Shown here piece by piece: positions 1-8,643 of a stretch of DNA of 24,310 nucleotides. The DNA is taken from the IMG/VR virus record IMGVR_UViG_3300009785_000091, positions 1-24,310 of that record; one strand, written 5' to 3'. The notes under the pieces were generated by a model that did not search any database, was not told the origin of the DNA, and saw only the letters and a list, made by a program, of their open reading frames with translations. The position numbers were made by a program, and so were the translations under genes. The number at the start of each line of letters is the position of its first letter. Position 1 is the stretch's first letter. The DNA is from a virus.

Positions 1-3000
1 AAATTCATGTATCGCTTTAGCGGAATTCGCTGGTCTTGCGGTTAAAACAAATATGTCTTTGTTTGTGTACTTGCCTTCCTTTTTTTGTGCTTCGCTAAAC
101 AATGGCCCTAGCTCACCTTTCATTACTTTACTAAACTCGCTAAAGTCAAACTCAGCGCCTTGGTCCAGCATTGTTTCTGATCTAGCGGCAAATTGAGCAG
201 CGGTTAGCTTACCCTTTGTACCATCAGGCATAACGTATAGCACATTACTTTTCGTGCGGGCCAGCGTGTCGTCAAAGTCAAATACGCTAATACCCTTAGG
301 CGTTTGAGAGTATTTAATGCTCGCTGTGTTATCTATAGCAGTCTGCTTCGTTATAGACAATTTGGTGTTAAGTATTTTGTCTATAGTAGCAATAGCGGAT
401 TCTTCATTAAACATATTAGAAGAACTTTTATCACCTAATGCGTTGGCACTTATGTTCGTAACTTGTAGCTCAGCTACCATGTTTAGGGTAACAAATTTAC
501 CCTCTCCGGAATAATTTGATCTAGCTTTGATCCTAACCTCTGCGTCTCCCTTTAATTCTGGTAACCCCGTTCCCAAGTAATCGGGCCCCATAACAAAATT
601 GCCTAGGTCAGCAAAAGTTATGTAATTTACGTCTTTAGAATTATACAACGTTGAGGCAATATCAAGCCCCCCTTCGACAACAAACTTTTGTTCAGCTCCA
701 AGAAGCAAAGGCTGTATTATCTCATGATAATACCAAGAAGGCATTTTATATCCTAAATTTTCTCCTTCGTCTTTTATTATACGATCTTTAGGATCTAGTT
801 TTTTAGTATTACCATTCTTGTCTACGTACGTGTTAGTTTCAAATGATTTTTTTATTATATCTACAATTTTTTTTAATTCTTTATTTTCTTTTATTTTTTC
901 AACCAGTGTGTTTCCAAAATCAGATGGGACTGCGCTTCTGCCCACGTATGTTTTAGCAGTATCAAACCATTTAGATATATAAACAGTGGCTATTCTAGCG
1001 GTTTTCCCCCCTTTTATTTCCCAGTTTACGTTTTCCCCGTCTACCTGAAAGGCTAAGTCCGGCTTAAAAGAATCTTTTTGTACTCCTTTTTGTATTATAG
1101 AAAGTCCAGGCATTGCTCCTGCCAACTTATTAATTAAGTCCACAACAATTTTTTCTTTGCTTTGCCAATCCTTTTTTATATACTTACTTATTGCAAGATT
1201 GATAGGCGTAACAAGGTTTTCGTTAGCCCACACTTTTTCTTCTTGGTTTAATTTGCTAAGAAAATCGGATTGAAAATTTTTACGGGCTGTTGCGGTTCCA
1301 AAACCAGTAGACCCACGGAATTGTATAGCTAGCTCCCGTCCTCTTTGTGGCGTGACCCCTTTAGAAAACTTAATGTTTCCCCTGTCAATATCTCTTTCTA
1401 TTTTTTCTATAAAGTTTTCAGCAATCACCGCTTCTTGTCTTTCTTGATTGTTTTCAAACGCTTCACTTATATCACTAGCGGGATCTGCTAAATCAGCAGA
1501 AAATATTTCAAATGAAATTTCTTCACCCATAGCCTTGGCCAACGCTTCTTTTCTACCTCTTATAGGGTTACCAGTTTCGTCTAGAAATTGAGCTAAATAG
1601 GTGTCGTTATCAATAATTTCGTCTACATTTTTGTAATTAACTATGTTTGGATGTCTCCTTACAAGCAAAGCTCCTGACGTTCTACCCGCATCATCGGTGC
1701 TTGTTTTCTCCCTAGCTATTTCTTTGCCGACCCAAGCCGGATAAGAAACCCACTTACCATTTTCTTTAAGTTGCTTTTGTATCGCTTGCGGTATTCCGCC
1801 TTGACCATCTTTACCCATTAACCAGGTCGTGGTCATGTTTTGTAACGTTGCCTTTTTAGTCCTAAGTAAAAACTTTTTAAGCTTGCCATCTTTCTTGCCA
1901 CCCATAGCTGTTTTAAGATCTATATCGGCTTGCTTACCCATTTCAAATTGTATCTCAGCTATAAGGGGAGTTACTGTGCGGTTATTAGATATAGGAGCGT
2001 CTAGACGGGTTTTTAAAGTACGTAAGGTTGATTTTAACTTAGCTCGTATCGCGTCAATAACTTCACCTCCTACAACACCTGCCTCTATAAGCTTTCTGTA
2101 CTTAGGCTTTTCTTTTACTTCATTCGAACTATCCTCTGCTATAATACCTTTGGCTGCTGTTACGTCTTCCGTGAAGGTGTTTTCAGTCACTCTACCAGTC
2201 TTTAACGCACCTCTCATTCTATTACCTAGCTGAGCCATTGTATAGCCGAATAAGGAGTCGTTTTTAGCTGGGTCAAACTTCTTTATATAAGGTATAAGAC
2301 TAGCTATAGTTTCACTAACCATGTTGTCCATTTCAAACCCTGGAAGATTTGTAAGATTAACTATGTTGTTACCTGCTGTTTTAAATGCCTTTACTTTAGA
2401 ACGGATCATGCCCGCTAAAACTTCATATATAGCCCCCTCATTAGGGTTAAAGCCATCTGGATTGTTACCTATGGCGTCTAGTTTCTTTTTAGACTTTGCA
2501 GTAACATCACTTAGGCTTTGCTCATCTTTTTTAGATGCTTGCGGCGCATCAATATCAAGTTCTTTTTTAGCTTTAGGTTTAGGCTTCGGCTTGGCTGCCG
2601 CTGTTTTAGGAGGATTTTCAATGTTTTCTAATTCCTCTTCTAGCTTATCTATTTTTCTGTCATGAGTGTCCTGATCTATAAAGCCCTGCATTAGATCATC
2701 GCTTATCTCATCGATTTCTGCGTCAATAGCCTCCATTCTGTTTTCCTCCGCCTCAGTAAGCTTTCTTGACCTAGATAGTTTATCTCTGGTCCCGTCCGTA
2801 ACATCTGCATTAGCTTCAAAAGAAATTGCCGCGGGCTTTGGTTTTTTATTGTATTTTTGTCCAAAGTGAGCTGCTTTATTAAAATCTCTTACGAAAAAGT
2901 ATGCTTCTTTGCCGGTTTTAAAGTATTCGGTATCCTTGCCATTGGCTCCTGATAAAAATGCATTTACAAAAGCTTTTATTCTTATGAGCAAAGGCGGGGT

Positions 3001-6000
3001 AGGTTTAAAGCCGTCAGCAAAAATGTCAGACATAGCGTTCATTGCTTCTTCATAATAATTTTCTGATCCTTCGTAACTTTCGTCTAGCCTAAATTTAATT
3101 TTAGCGTATAGATTTTTGTCTGTTTTTTGTATAAAATCTAAAAGATCTTTTCCTGCTTTATCCACCGCAGCCTGCACATCAGTGCTGTTATTGTAATTTT
3201 CTAATGCATACTTATGTAAAACCTCATGGGCGTAAATGCCCGAGCGACCGTTTTCAGCTGCTTTATTTATATCTATTATAATCTTATTAGTGCCGCTTAC
3301 CGCCATACCCTCAACAACACCGCTTTCTATAGCTTGTCTTAGGGTTTGAGTACCTCCTTTTTCAGCGGGTTGGTCTAGCCTGTCCCCTTCCCCTATTTTT
3401 TCAAAAGCAGCAATAATATCTTCTTTAGATTCAACAGTTATTATGTCTACGTCTAACCCCATTTCTTCTGCAAAAGCAATCGCGTTTGCTTTACCCGCTT
3501 CTATTTTAGCGCGGAATTCAGCGGTTTGAAATTTTTGAGCAGCTAACGCTTTTACATCGGCATCTGTAAACTTTTTATCTAAGGCTTTTAGTTCAGCCCT
3601 AGCTTCATCATAACCTTTTTGCTTATCCTTACTGTTTAATTCTGCATATTTCTGAGCAATTTGCTCTAGTGATGAGCCAACTAACATCTGAGTCCTGTAT
3701 GCGTTGTAACCTTGGGTAAGATCAAAAGATAGCTTGTTTTTGGCAGCTCTTCCTTTTAATTGAGGTCCTAACAGAGTTTCTCTTTGCTTATCCAGCTTAT
3801 CAAAATCGGATTTTAATTGATCTTTATATGCTGTAAGTTTCGATGCGCTTAATCCCTGGTAAGCAGCTTGCGTTAATTTCTTAGATATAAGCCTTTTTTT
3901 TCTATTTATCTCCCCTAATTCAAGAATTTGTTCTGTAGACAATCCTCCTTTAAAAGCATCCAGTATATCTTGCTCTATCTCAACGCCTTCTTTTACAAGT
4001 TTATCTATTTCTTTCTGCACGTTAGCAGGCAATTCTAAATTAAGTTCACTTAGGTTGTTTATATTTTGAATATCAACACCCGTTAATTTAGATATTTTAT
4101 TAACTATATCTCGCATTGCGGCCTGCTGCTTTTGAGTAGCTACTTCTGACTGCAAACCAGCCGCCACTGCTTTGATAGAATTCAAAGATGTCATACCTCC
4201 ACCCATGAAACCTCCTTGTGCAAATGACTCTAGTCCACCTTTAAATAAGCCCTCGCGATCTGTAATGGCGTCAAAAAAGTTCTTATCTTCATCCATTAAG
4301 TATATTTCACCAAAGTTTTGCACAATAGTGGTGGCTAATTCCGAGCCGCCTTCTCTAAATGAGCCTTTAACAAGCCCTTTGCTCCCGGTGTATATACCTT
4401 GGAGAAGAGTCTCGGTCGGCAATTGCTTTACGCCTTTGCCTAGGTTCTTAAGGATAGTCATTGTGCCTACTCTTTCAAAAAACACTTCAGCCGCCCCTGT
4501 CAAAGCAGCGTTGGTCAATACCCTCCAGTCAGCGATATTAAGCGCTTTAGAGTCCTTATCCATTTCCGATTGCCTAATAGCTATTTCCAGGGGGTCTGCA
4601 TCAGGATTACTGTCTAGCCATTTTTTATTAAGTAACATTCTGCTAGCGGCTTCCTTTTTAGTTATTGCGCTGCCCTCTAGTACTCCCCCTGCTCCACTTG
4701 CAAAAAACAGCGGTAAAGCTAAAGGCCCCGTTGCGGCCATAGATAAAGAAGGCGCTAAGTTGATTGTGGAATTCATTAGCCAGCTTCCTACGTCTGTTGC
4801 ATTTCTTATTTCGTCAACGTCTATAGCGGTTTGATTATTAGCTGTTTTTGCGGCTAGACTCTGAGATAACGAAGTGGAACCTATTTCTGCGTCTAGTTGT
4901 TCGTTTATTTCCGTTAGTGAGACGTAGTCCACGCCTGGTAAAATAGCATACTGATTTTGCCCTACGTAACTAGATAAAGTCAGTGCTGCAAAACTAATGG
5001 TCTGCCCTAAAGAACTAAACCCTAAATTCAGCTGAGTCATTCTATTGTAGTTCTTTTTAAGGTCAGCTATAGCTAATGGAATGGTCTCTGCCCTGTCTAG
5101 CAAACCTATCTTTTCAGCTTTGTCTTGCATTGATTGTACTCTACCCTGTTTGTCTAATAATTCAAGCTGCTGATTTTGTAAGCTAACATATTCTTCTTGC
5201 GTAGGATTAGCTTTGTATTTTTCAATAGCAATATCAAACGTGTCTACGTCATTTGTAAAATTATTTATAGTTGTGCTAAGATTAGCTATTGCTCTGCTTT
5301 CGTCAAACGCTAAAGCTGTATAATCTAGCCTTTCTTCTGGGGTAAGATTAGAAATATATTGTCCAGACTTTTTATTTACTTCTTTTTGTTTTCGGTTTAT
5401 ATTCCAGGCTGCAAGTGTAGAATCATCTACTTCCGGTATTACGCCACCCGCTTTCCAGATTTTATACTTTTCAAACTCTTTTTTATTAGCGAAGTCATTT
5501 ATTGTAGCAGGAGTTACGCCATAGTTAGCATCAAATGTATTGATCTCTATACCCTCGAACTTGTCTACAAGATCTTCCATGTACCCGCTTTTTTGTTTGT
5601 CTTCAGATAGATCCTCTGCTTTAGTAGCTTCTACATAGTCGTTAGCAAACCCTACTCCTACATTTTCTCTAGCCTTTTTGATGTAATTAAGGTCCGCATT
5701 TTGGAATATAAAATTATTAAGTTTTTGTATATTTAATTTTAATTGCTCATCTGTAACATCCTCGCCTACTGCAGCTATATTATCGCCGCCAAAAAACTCA
5801 TCAAAGTCCATGCCCCTAAGGGGTATTTTTCTAGCTGCTCTAGCTCTTGTAAATGGGTTTGGGCTTAAAAGTAAATCATCAAGGCCTAAGTCCTCTTCCG
5901 CTCCTTTTGTTAATTGGATAGCATCAAGATCATTATAAGTGCTAGTGGCATCTACCGTTAAGCCAACAGAGGCTAAACGATCATACATTTTAGCAACTAA

Positions 6001-6483
6001 TTCGTCTTCAGTTAGCCCTTTTGATTCTTCAAAGGTAAAATAATATGGTGTAAAAGGCTCCTCAGCTACTTTTTGTTCTTCTAGTGCCTGCGTATAATCT
6101 TTAGTGTCTTCAATTACTTCTTCAACTGGCTTTGGCGTTTCGGGAACAACACGGAAGTTTTGTTTTACGCGGGTATTGTCTTGGGCTCTCCGCCCAGCCC
6201 TTGGATCAATACTGGTTTTTCCTGTATACCTACTTGCCCTATTTGATGACGACTCCGAAGAAGTATCTTCCAATACGTAATCCCCACTCGATGCTGATTC
6301 TACTTGGGGAGTTACAGACGCATCGGTCTCCGCATCTCCGTTCTGAAAATTTTCAGTAGGGGGTGTTTCGCTAATAAGCTCAGCATTTGGGTATTTTTTT
6401 ATAAGATACGGTACTAATAACTCATCTACTTCCTTTGTTACAAAGTTACCGTCTATATTTATTTTATATTTATATTTTGGCAT
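1..6483 (-). CDS. Giant multidomain (polyvalent) virion protein, C-terminus off the left edge
   Basis: Reading from ATG at 6483, the frame stays open for 2161 codons to the window edge, so the stop is missing. In order I see: an N-terminal segment followed by an acidic, Ser/Thr-rich stretch; hydrophobic Gly/Ala-rich segments at about 482-605 that could enter a membrane; Lys/Gln-rich helices at about 780-1030; an HEVLH metallopeptidase motif at 1086-1090 with a Glu pair at 1145-1146; a Lys/Pro/Ala linker near 1290-1325; a segment like sigma-70 region 2 at about 1350-1430; a PD-(D/E)XK-like signature (D1809, E1822, K1824); and a HAD motif DFDDT at 2069-2073 with a possible motif II Thr at 2148. 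It lies 17 bases after an internal-protein gene in the late block. Phages are known to package large polyvalent proteins and eject them with DNA. I infer that role here. The function of each domain is unproven. Confidence 0.85.
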   Translation of the reverse strand, partial: MPKYKYKINIDGNFVTKEVDELLVPYLIKKYPNAELISETPPTENFQNGDAETDASVTPQVESASSGDYVLEDTSSESSSNRASRYTGKTSIDPRAGRRAQDNTRVKQNFRVVPETPKPVEEVIEDTKDYTQALEEQKVAEEPFTPYYFTFEESKGLTEDELVAKMYDRLASVGLTVDATSTYNDLDAIQLTKGAEEDLGLDDLLLSPNPFTRARAARKIPLRGMDFDEFFGGDNIAAVGEDVTDEQLKLNIQKLNNFIFQNADLNYIKKARENVGVGFANDYVEATKAEDLSEDKQKSGYMEDLVDKFEGIEINTFDANYGVTPATINDFANKKEFEKYKIWKAGGVIPEVDDSTLAAWNINRKQKEVNKKSGQYISNLTPEERLDYTALAFDESRAIANLSTTINNFTNDVDTFDIAIEKYKANPTQEEYVSLQNQQLELLDKQGRVQSMQDKAEKIGLLDRAETIPLAIADLKKNYNRMTQLNLGFSSLGQTISFAALTLSSYVGQNQYAILPGVDYVSLTEINEQLDAEIGSTSLSQSLAAKTANNQTAIDVDEIRNATDVGSWLMNSTINLAPSLSMAATGPLALPLFFASGAGGVLEGSAITKKEAASRMLLNKKWLDSNPDADPLEIAIRQSEMDKDSKALNIADWRVLTNAALTGAAEVFFERVGTMTILKNLGKGVKQLPTETLLQGIYTGSKGLVKGSFREGGSELATTIVQNFGEIYLMDEDKNFFDAITDREGLFKGGLESFAQGGFMGGGMTSLNSIKAVAAGLQSEVATQKQQAAMRDIVNKISKLTGVDIQNINNLSELNLELPANVQKEIDKLVKEGVEIEQDILDAFKGGLSTEQILELGEINRKKRLISKKLTQAAYQGLSASKLTAYKDQLKSDFDKLDKQRETLLGPQLKGRAAKNKLSFDLTQGYNAYRTQMLVGSSLEQIAQKYAELNSKDKQKGYDEARAELKALDKKFTDADVKALAAQKFQTAEFRAKIEAGKANAIAFAEEMGLDVDIITVESKEDIIAAFEKIGEGDRLDQPAEKGGTQTLRQAIESGVVEGMAVSGTNKIIIDINKAAENGRSGIYAHEVLHKYALENYNNSTDVQAAVDKAGKDLLDFIQKTDKNLYAKIKFRLDESYEGSENYYEEAMNAMSDIFADGFKPTPPLLIRIKAFVNAFLSGANGKDTEYFKTGKEAYFFVRDFNKAAHFGQKYNKKPKPAAISFEANADVTDGTRDKLSRSRKLTEAEENRMEAIDAEIDEISDDLMQGFIDQDTHDRKIDKLEEELENIENPPKTAAAKPKPKPKAKKELDIDAPQASKKDEQSLSDVTAKSKKKLDAIGNNPDGFNPNEGAIYEVLAGMIRSKVKAFKTAGNNIVNLTNLPGFEMDNMVSETIASLIPYIKKFDPAKNDSLFGYTMAQLGNRMRGALKTGRVTENTFTEDVTAAKGIIAEDSSNEVKEKPKYRKLIEAGVVGGEVIDAIRAKLKSTLRTLKTRLDAPISNNRTVTPLIAEIQFEMGKQADIDLKTAMGGKKDGKLKKFLLRTKKATLQNMTTTWLMGKDGQGGIPQAIQKQLKENGKWVSYPAWVGKEIAREKTSTDDAGRTSGALLVRRHPNIVNYKNVDEIIDNDTYLAQFLDETGNPIRGRKEALAKAMGEEISFEIFSADLADPASDISEAFENNQERQEAVIAENFIEKIERDIDRGNIKFSKGVTPQRGRELAIQFRGSTGFGTATARKNFQSDFLSKLNQEEKVWANENLVTPINLAISKYIKKDWQSKEKIVVDLINKLAGAMPGLSIIQKGVQKDSFKPDLAFQVDGENVNWEIKGGKTARIATVYISKWFDTAKTYVGRSAVPSDFGNTLVEKIKENKELKKIVDIIKKSFETNTYVDKNGNTKKLDPKDRIIKDEGENLGYKMPSWYYHEIIQPLLLGAEQKFVVEGGLDIASTLYNSKDVNYITFADLGNFVMGPDYLGTGLPELKGDAEVRIKARSNYSGEGKFVTLNMVAELQVTNISANALGDKSSSNMFNEESAIATIDKILNTKLSITKQTAIDNTASIKYSQTPKGISVFDFDDTLARTKSNVLYVMPDGTKGKLTAAQFAARSETMLDQGAEFDFSEFSKVMKGELGPLFSEAQKKEGKYTNKDIFVLTARPANSAKAIHEF

Positions 6484-6500
6484 ATTATATTTTTATTTAA

Positions 6501-7592
6501 TTACGCGTTTTCTAAAAAGTAATCGGAATATCTATTATATTCTGCTTCGTTCTTTACAGGAAACAAAGTGCCGTCTTTTCTTTTAATATAGTATATCCCA
6601 TTAATAATGCCGCCTAAAGTGTCAGGCTTGCTTTTGTTTGGGCTATTATCCTTGCTTTGCTTTTCGTTATAACCTTTGTTTGATACCTCAACCCTGGCTT
6701 CAACTAGCCTGTTTATTAAATCTTCTTTAATGCTATTAATTTCATCAAGAGAGTTTTCGCTCTCATCCCATCTTGTTGCTAAATCTTGTGTAGTCACAAT
6801 AGAATCAAAATCATATACCATAGACATCAAAGCATCGCGACTTTCAAAGTCTTCCTCAAGTTGTTGTCTATACAGTTTTTGGGAAGTGCCACTCATTCTT
6901 GCTTTAGCTTTGTAAGCCGATTCATTACCCGTTAATAATTTATTACTTAGCACATAGTCTTTCATAATAGCTGGTCTACGGGTGTTGTAGTCAACCATGC
7001 GGCCATCTATATCAAATCCTATGTTACCACCTGCTTGAATGCTAAAAGGTGAATCTGTGGGCTTGTCATTTACCCCGTCTCCGTCCTCGTCAATAAAGCC
7101 ATACATGACCATTGATTCTTTTGTGTTTTGAGTAGGATTTCCTCTGGATATTGTCCCATCTAACATGTCTTTTGCAAATGTCGCCTTGCCTTCTTTGTAA
7201 GATTTTATCTGTGCAGCTAGATTCGTAAAGCTATTATTAACTCCATTCATTACGTCGACTTGAGCCATGTACTCCTGGGAAGTAGTATCTGTCATGCCAG
7301 CTAATTGTTTAGCGGCACTCGCGTATTTTCCCCGCTCCCCTACTAAGAAATTACGCATAGAGGAAGTTTCTTTGGCGGAAAACGAAGTAAAGTCCATATC
7401 GGTTTTCATTCTCCCCATCAAAGTGTTTACCTTGCTTTCGTATTCTTTGTTTTTTAAAGCAGTTTTTGAGGGCCCTAACAATCCTCTTGCTGTAACGCCA
7501 GAGCGCGCAAGCCCTTTAGTTATTTCTGCTCCTGCATTTACAAACTTTTTAGCTGCTTTACCTGCCCCTAGTATTAATTGATTATTTGCCAT
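6501..7592 (-). CDS. Putative internal virion / cargo protein, 363 aa
   Basis: I do not recognise a named family. The N-terminus (about 1-40) is Gly/Ala/Lys-rich and basic. The middle is mainly polar helix with few aromatics. At residues 168-176 there is a DEDGDGVND loop whose acidic spacing (DxDxDGxxD) matches calcium-binding loops. The C-terminal third is Glu/Asn/Lys-rich, and the last 40 residues contain a short Gly-Ile-Tyr-Tyr-rich segment that may be a small folded domain. It sits between an Ala/Gly-rich ejection-type protein, 11 bases away, and the giant polyvalent gene, 17 bases away, in the place where podoviruses encode internal core or cargo proteins. The ATG at 7592 is preceded by an A/T-rich leader (AATAAAATAAACT). 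An internal or ejected protein is the best guess. A tail-associated protein is possible. Confidence 0.7.
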   Translation of the reverse strand: MANNQLILGAGKAAKKFVNAGAEITKGLARSGVTARGLLGPSKTALKNKEYESKVNTLMGRMKTDMDFTSFSAKETSSMRNFLVGERGKYASAAKQLAGMTDTTSQEYMAQVDVMNGVNNSFTNLAAQIKSYKEGKATFAKDMLDGTISRGNPTQNTKESMVMYGFIDEDGDGVNDKPTDSPFSIQAGGNIGFDIDGRMVDYNTRRPAIMKDYVLSNKLLTGNESAYKAKARMSGTSQKLYRQQLEEDFESRDALMSMVYDFDSIVTTQDLATRWDESENSLDEINSIKEDLINRLVEARVEVSNKGYNEKQSKDNSPNKSKPDTLGGIINGIYYIKRKDGTLFPVKNEAEYNRYSDYFLENA

Positions 7593-7603
7593 AGTTTATT
7601 TTA

Positions 7604-8242
7604 TTAAGCACCTAGTATGCCTCCTAACGGAGTATCTGTTACACTCGGCAGCCCGCTAACTATCCCAGCTGCACCGCCTATCGCGCTACCAACACCTCCT
7701 ACTATAGCTGCGGTTGCCGCGTCTCTTGCTTCATTTGCAGCGCCTAGCCTTTGCTGAGACATACCAAGCATTGTGTCCACCTTATCTTTTTCTGCCGCCC
7801 TAGAAGCGTATTCCCCTTGTATTTCTTGTTGTTGCAGCTGTCCAGCCATTTGCCTTTCTGCTTTTTGATTGCCAGCTTCTTGTCTACCTATATCTGCAGA
7901 TGCTGCCTGGGCCGCATTGCTTTGTGCCCCTGCCATTGATTGAGCTAAAGCCGCAATACCGGATCCTCCAGCTGCTCCTGATAAATTATCCATTGTGTTA
8001 GCAAACCCGCCAGCTTGTTGCTGAGCTTGAAATTCGGCTGCTTGAGTATTGACCGTAAGGTCTTCCATGGTGTTTTCCATGTTTTTGTTAAGGTTAGAGG
8101 TATCCGCCCCTTCCATTCTTGCTTTATTTCTGTTAAACTCTGCTTGCGCGGCCTTTTGTTCTGCTTTTCTGCCTTTACTGCCAATTATACCGGAAGCAAT
8201 TCCAGTAAGTCCTGACACAACGCCTCCTATGGCTCCTATCAT
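7604..8242 (-). CDS. Internal virion / DNA ejection-type protein, Ala/Gly/Gln-rich, 212 aa
   Basis: The protein begins with a Gly/Ile/Val-rich hydrophobic helix (about residues 1-22), followed by a basic stretch, GRKAEQKAAQAE. A long Ala/Gln/Asn/Glu-rich helical middle (about 25-165) follows, and a second Gly/Ala-rich hydrophobic segment, AAIVGGVGSAIGGAAGIVSG, lies near 178-197. Two glycine-zipper-like membrane-active ends around a coiled, Ala-rich centre are typical of small podoviral internal proteins that form a channel in the host envelope, such as T7 gp14-like proteins. This is a comparison of architecture, not a demonstrated homology. It lies 11 bases upstream of the 363 aa gene and is followed further downstream by the giant protein, so the three may form one internal or ejection cassette. 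Confidence 0.72.
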   Translation of the reverse strand: MIGAIGGVVSGLTGIASGIIGSKGRKAEQKAAQAEFNRNKARMEGADTSNLNKNMENTMEDLTVNTQAAEFQAQQQAGGFANTMDNLSGAAGGSGIAALAQSMAGAQSNAAQAASADIGRQEAGNQKAERQMAGQLQQQEIQGEYASRAAEKDKVDTMLGMSQQRLGAANEARDAATAAIVGGVGSAIGGAAGIVSGLPSVTDTPLGGILGA

Positions 8243-8280
8243 ATCTTTGTATTTTATTATTATACTTTTATTATTACGTG

Positions 8281-8628
8281 TTATTTGCTGCTTTCAAATA
8301 TCTCAGATCCTACTAAGAATAGTTCAGCATAGTCTGTTGAATCATTTTTAAACTGGGCTTCAGCATAATAGCCTTTTAGTCCGCTAGTGTTCACCAATGC
8401 TGTTTTGCTAAATAGTATGAAACTGCTTAGAGTTAACTCTGTGTTAACTGTACCTACTAGTAAAGGTTCTACGTCCACGGTTATTTTATTCAGAGATCTA
8501 AGGATTCCTTCTATAATGCCTAGCCGTATTAAGTTTGTTCCGTTTGGATCATTAGTGTAGTAAGCGGTATCGCCAACTTGAACGGAATCGTTTAATGGGA
8601 ATGGGAATTGTAAAGTTATTGTTGACAT
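8281..8628 (-). CDS. Small structural-module protein, 115 aa
   Basis: This short protein is predicted to be mostly beta. The first half has a VQVGDTAYYTND turn-like segment and a Leu/Ile-rich strand region. The second half ends in GYYAEAQFKNDSTDYAELFL followed by VGSEIFESSK. To my memory, the combination of a VGD-x-YY start and a Gly-Tyr-Tyr-Ala-Glu-x-x-Phe-x-Asn end recurs in small proteins of marine phage structural modules, but I cannot name a solved function. There is no signal peptide or membrane segment. It is 15 bases downstream of the Ig-like surface protein and 38 bases upstream of the ejection-type protein, so a minor tail or decoration subunit is plausible. The ATG at 8628 has an A/T-rich leader without a Shine-Dalgarno sequence. 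Confidence 0.72.
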   Translation of the reverse strand: MSTITLQFPFPLNDSVQVGDTAYYTNDPNGTNLIRLGIIEGILRSLNKITVDVEPLLVGTVNTELTLSSFILFSKTALVNTSGLKGYYAEAQFKNDSTDYAELFLVGSEIFESSK

Positions 8629-8643
8629 AATTATTGATTTTGG

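Noticed and set aside
317-514. Plus-strand open frames such as 317-514, 1829-2233, 2321-2665, 4172-4834 and 18648-19013
   Set aside because: They lie opposite long minus-strand genes, have low-complexity translations and lack domain features. They are antisense shadows.
2194-2436. Calling a functional sigma factor
   Set aside because: Only a region-2-like segment is visible; region 4 and the promoter -35 recognition helices are not evident, so it is reported as a resemblance only.
7945-8184. Minus-strand overlapping frames at 7945-8184, 8552-8764 and 19491-19682
   Set aside because: They overlap better-supported genes out of frame and show no recognisable features.
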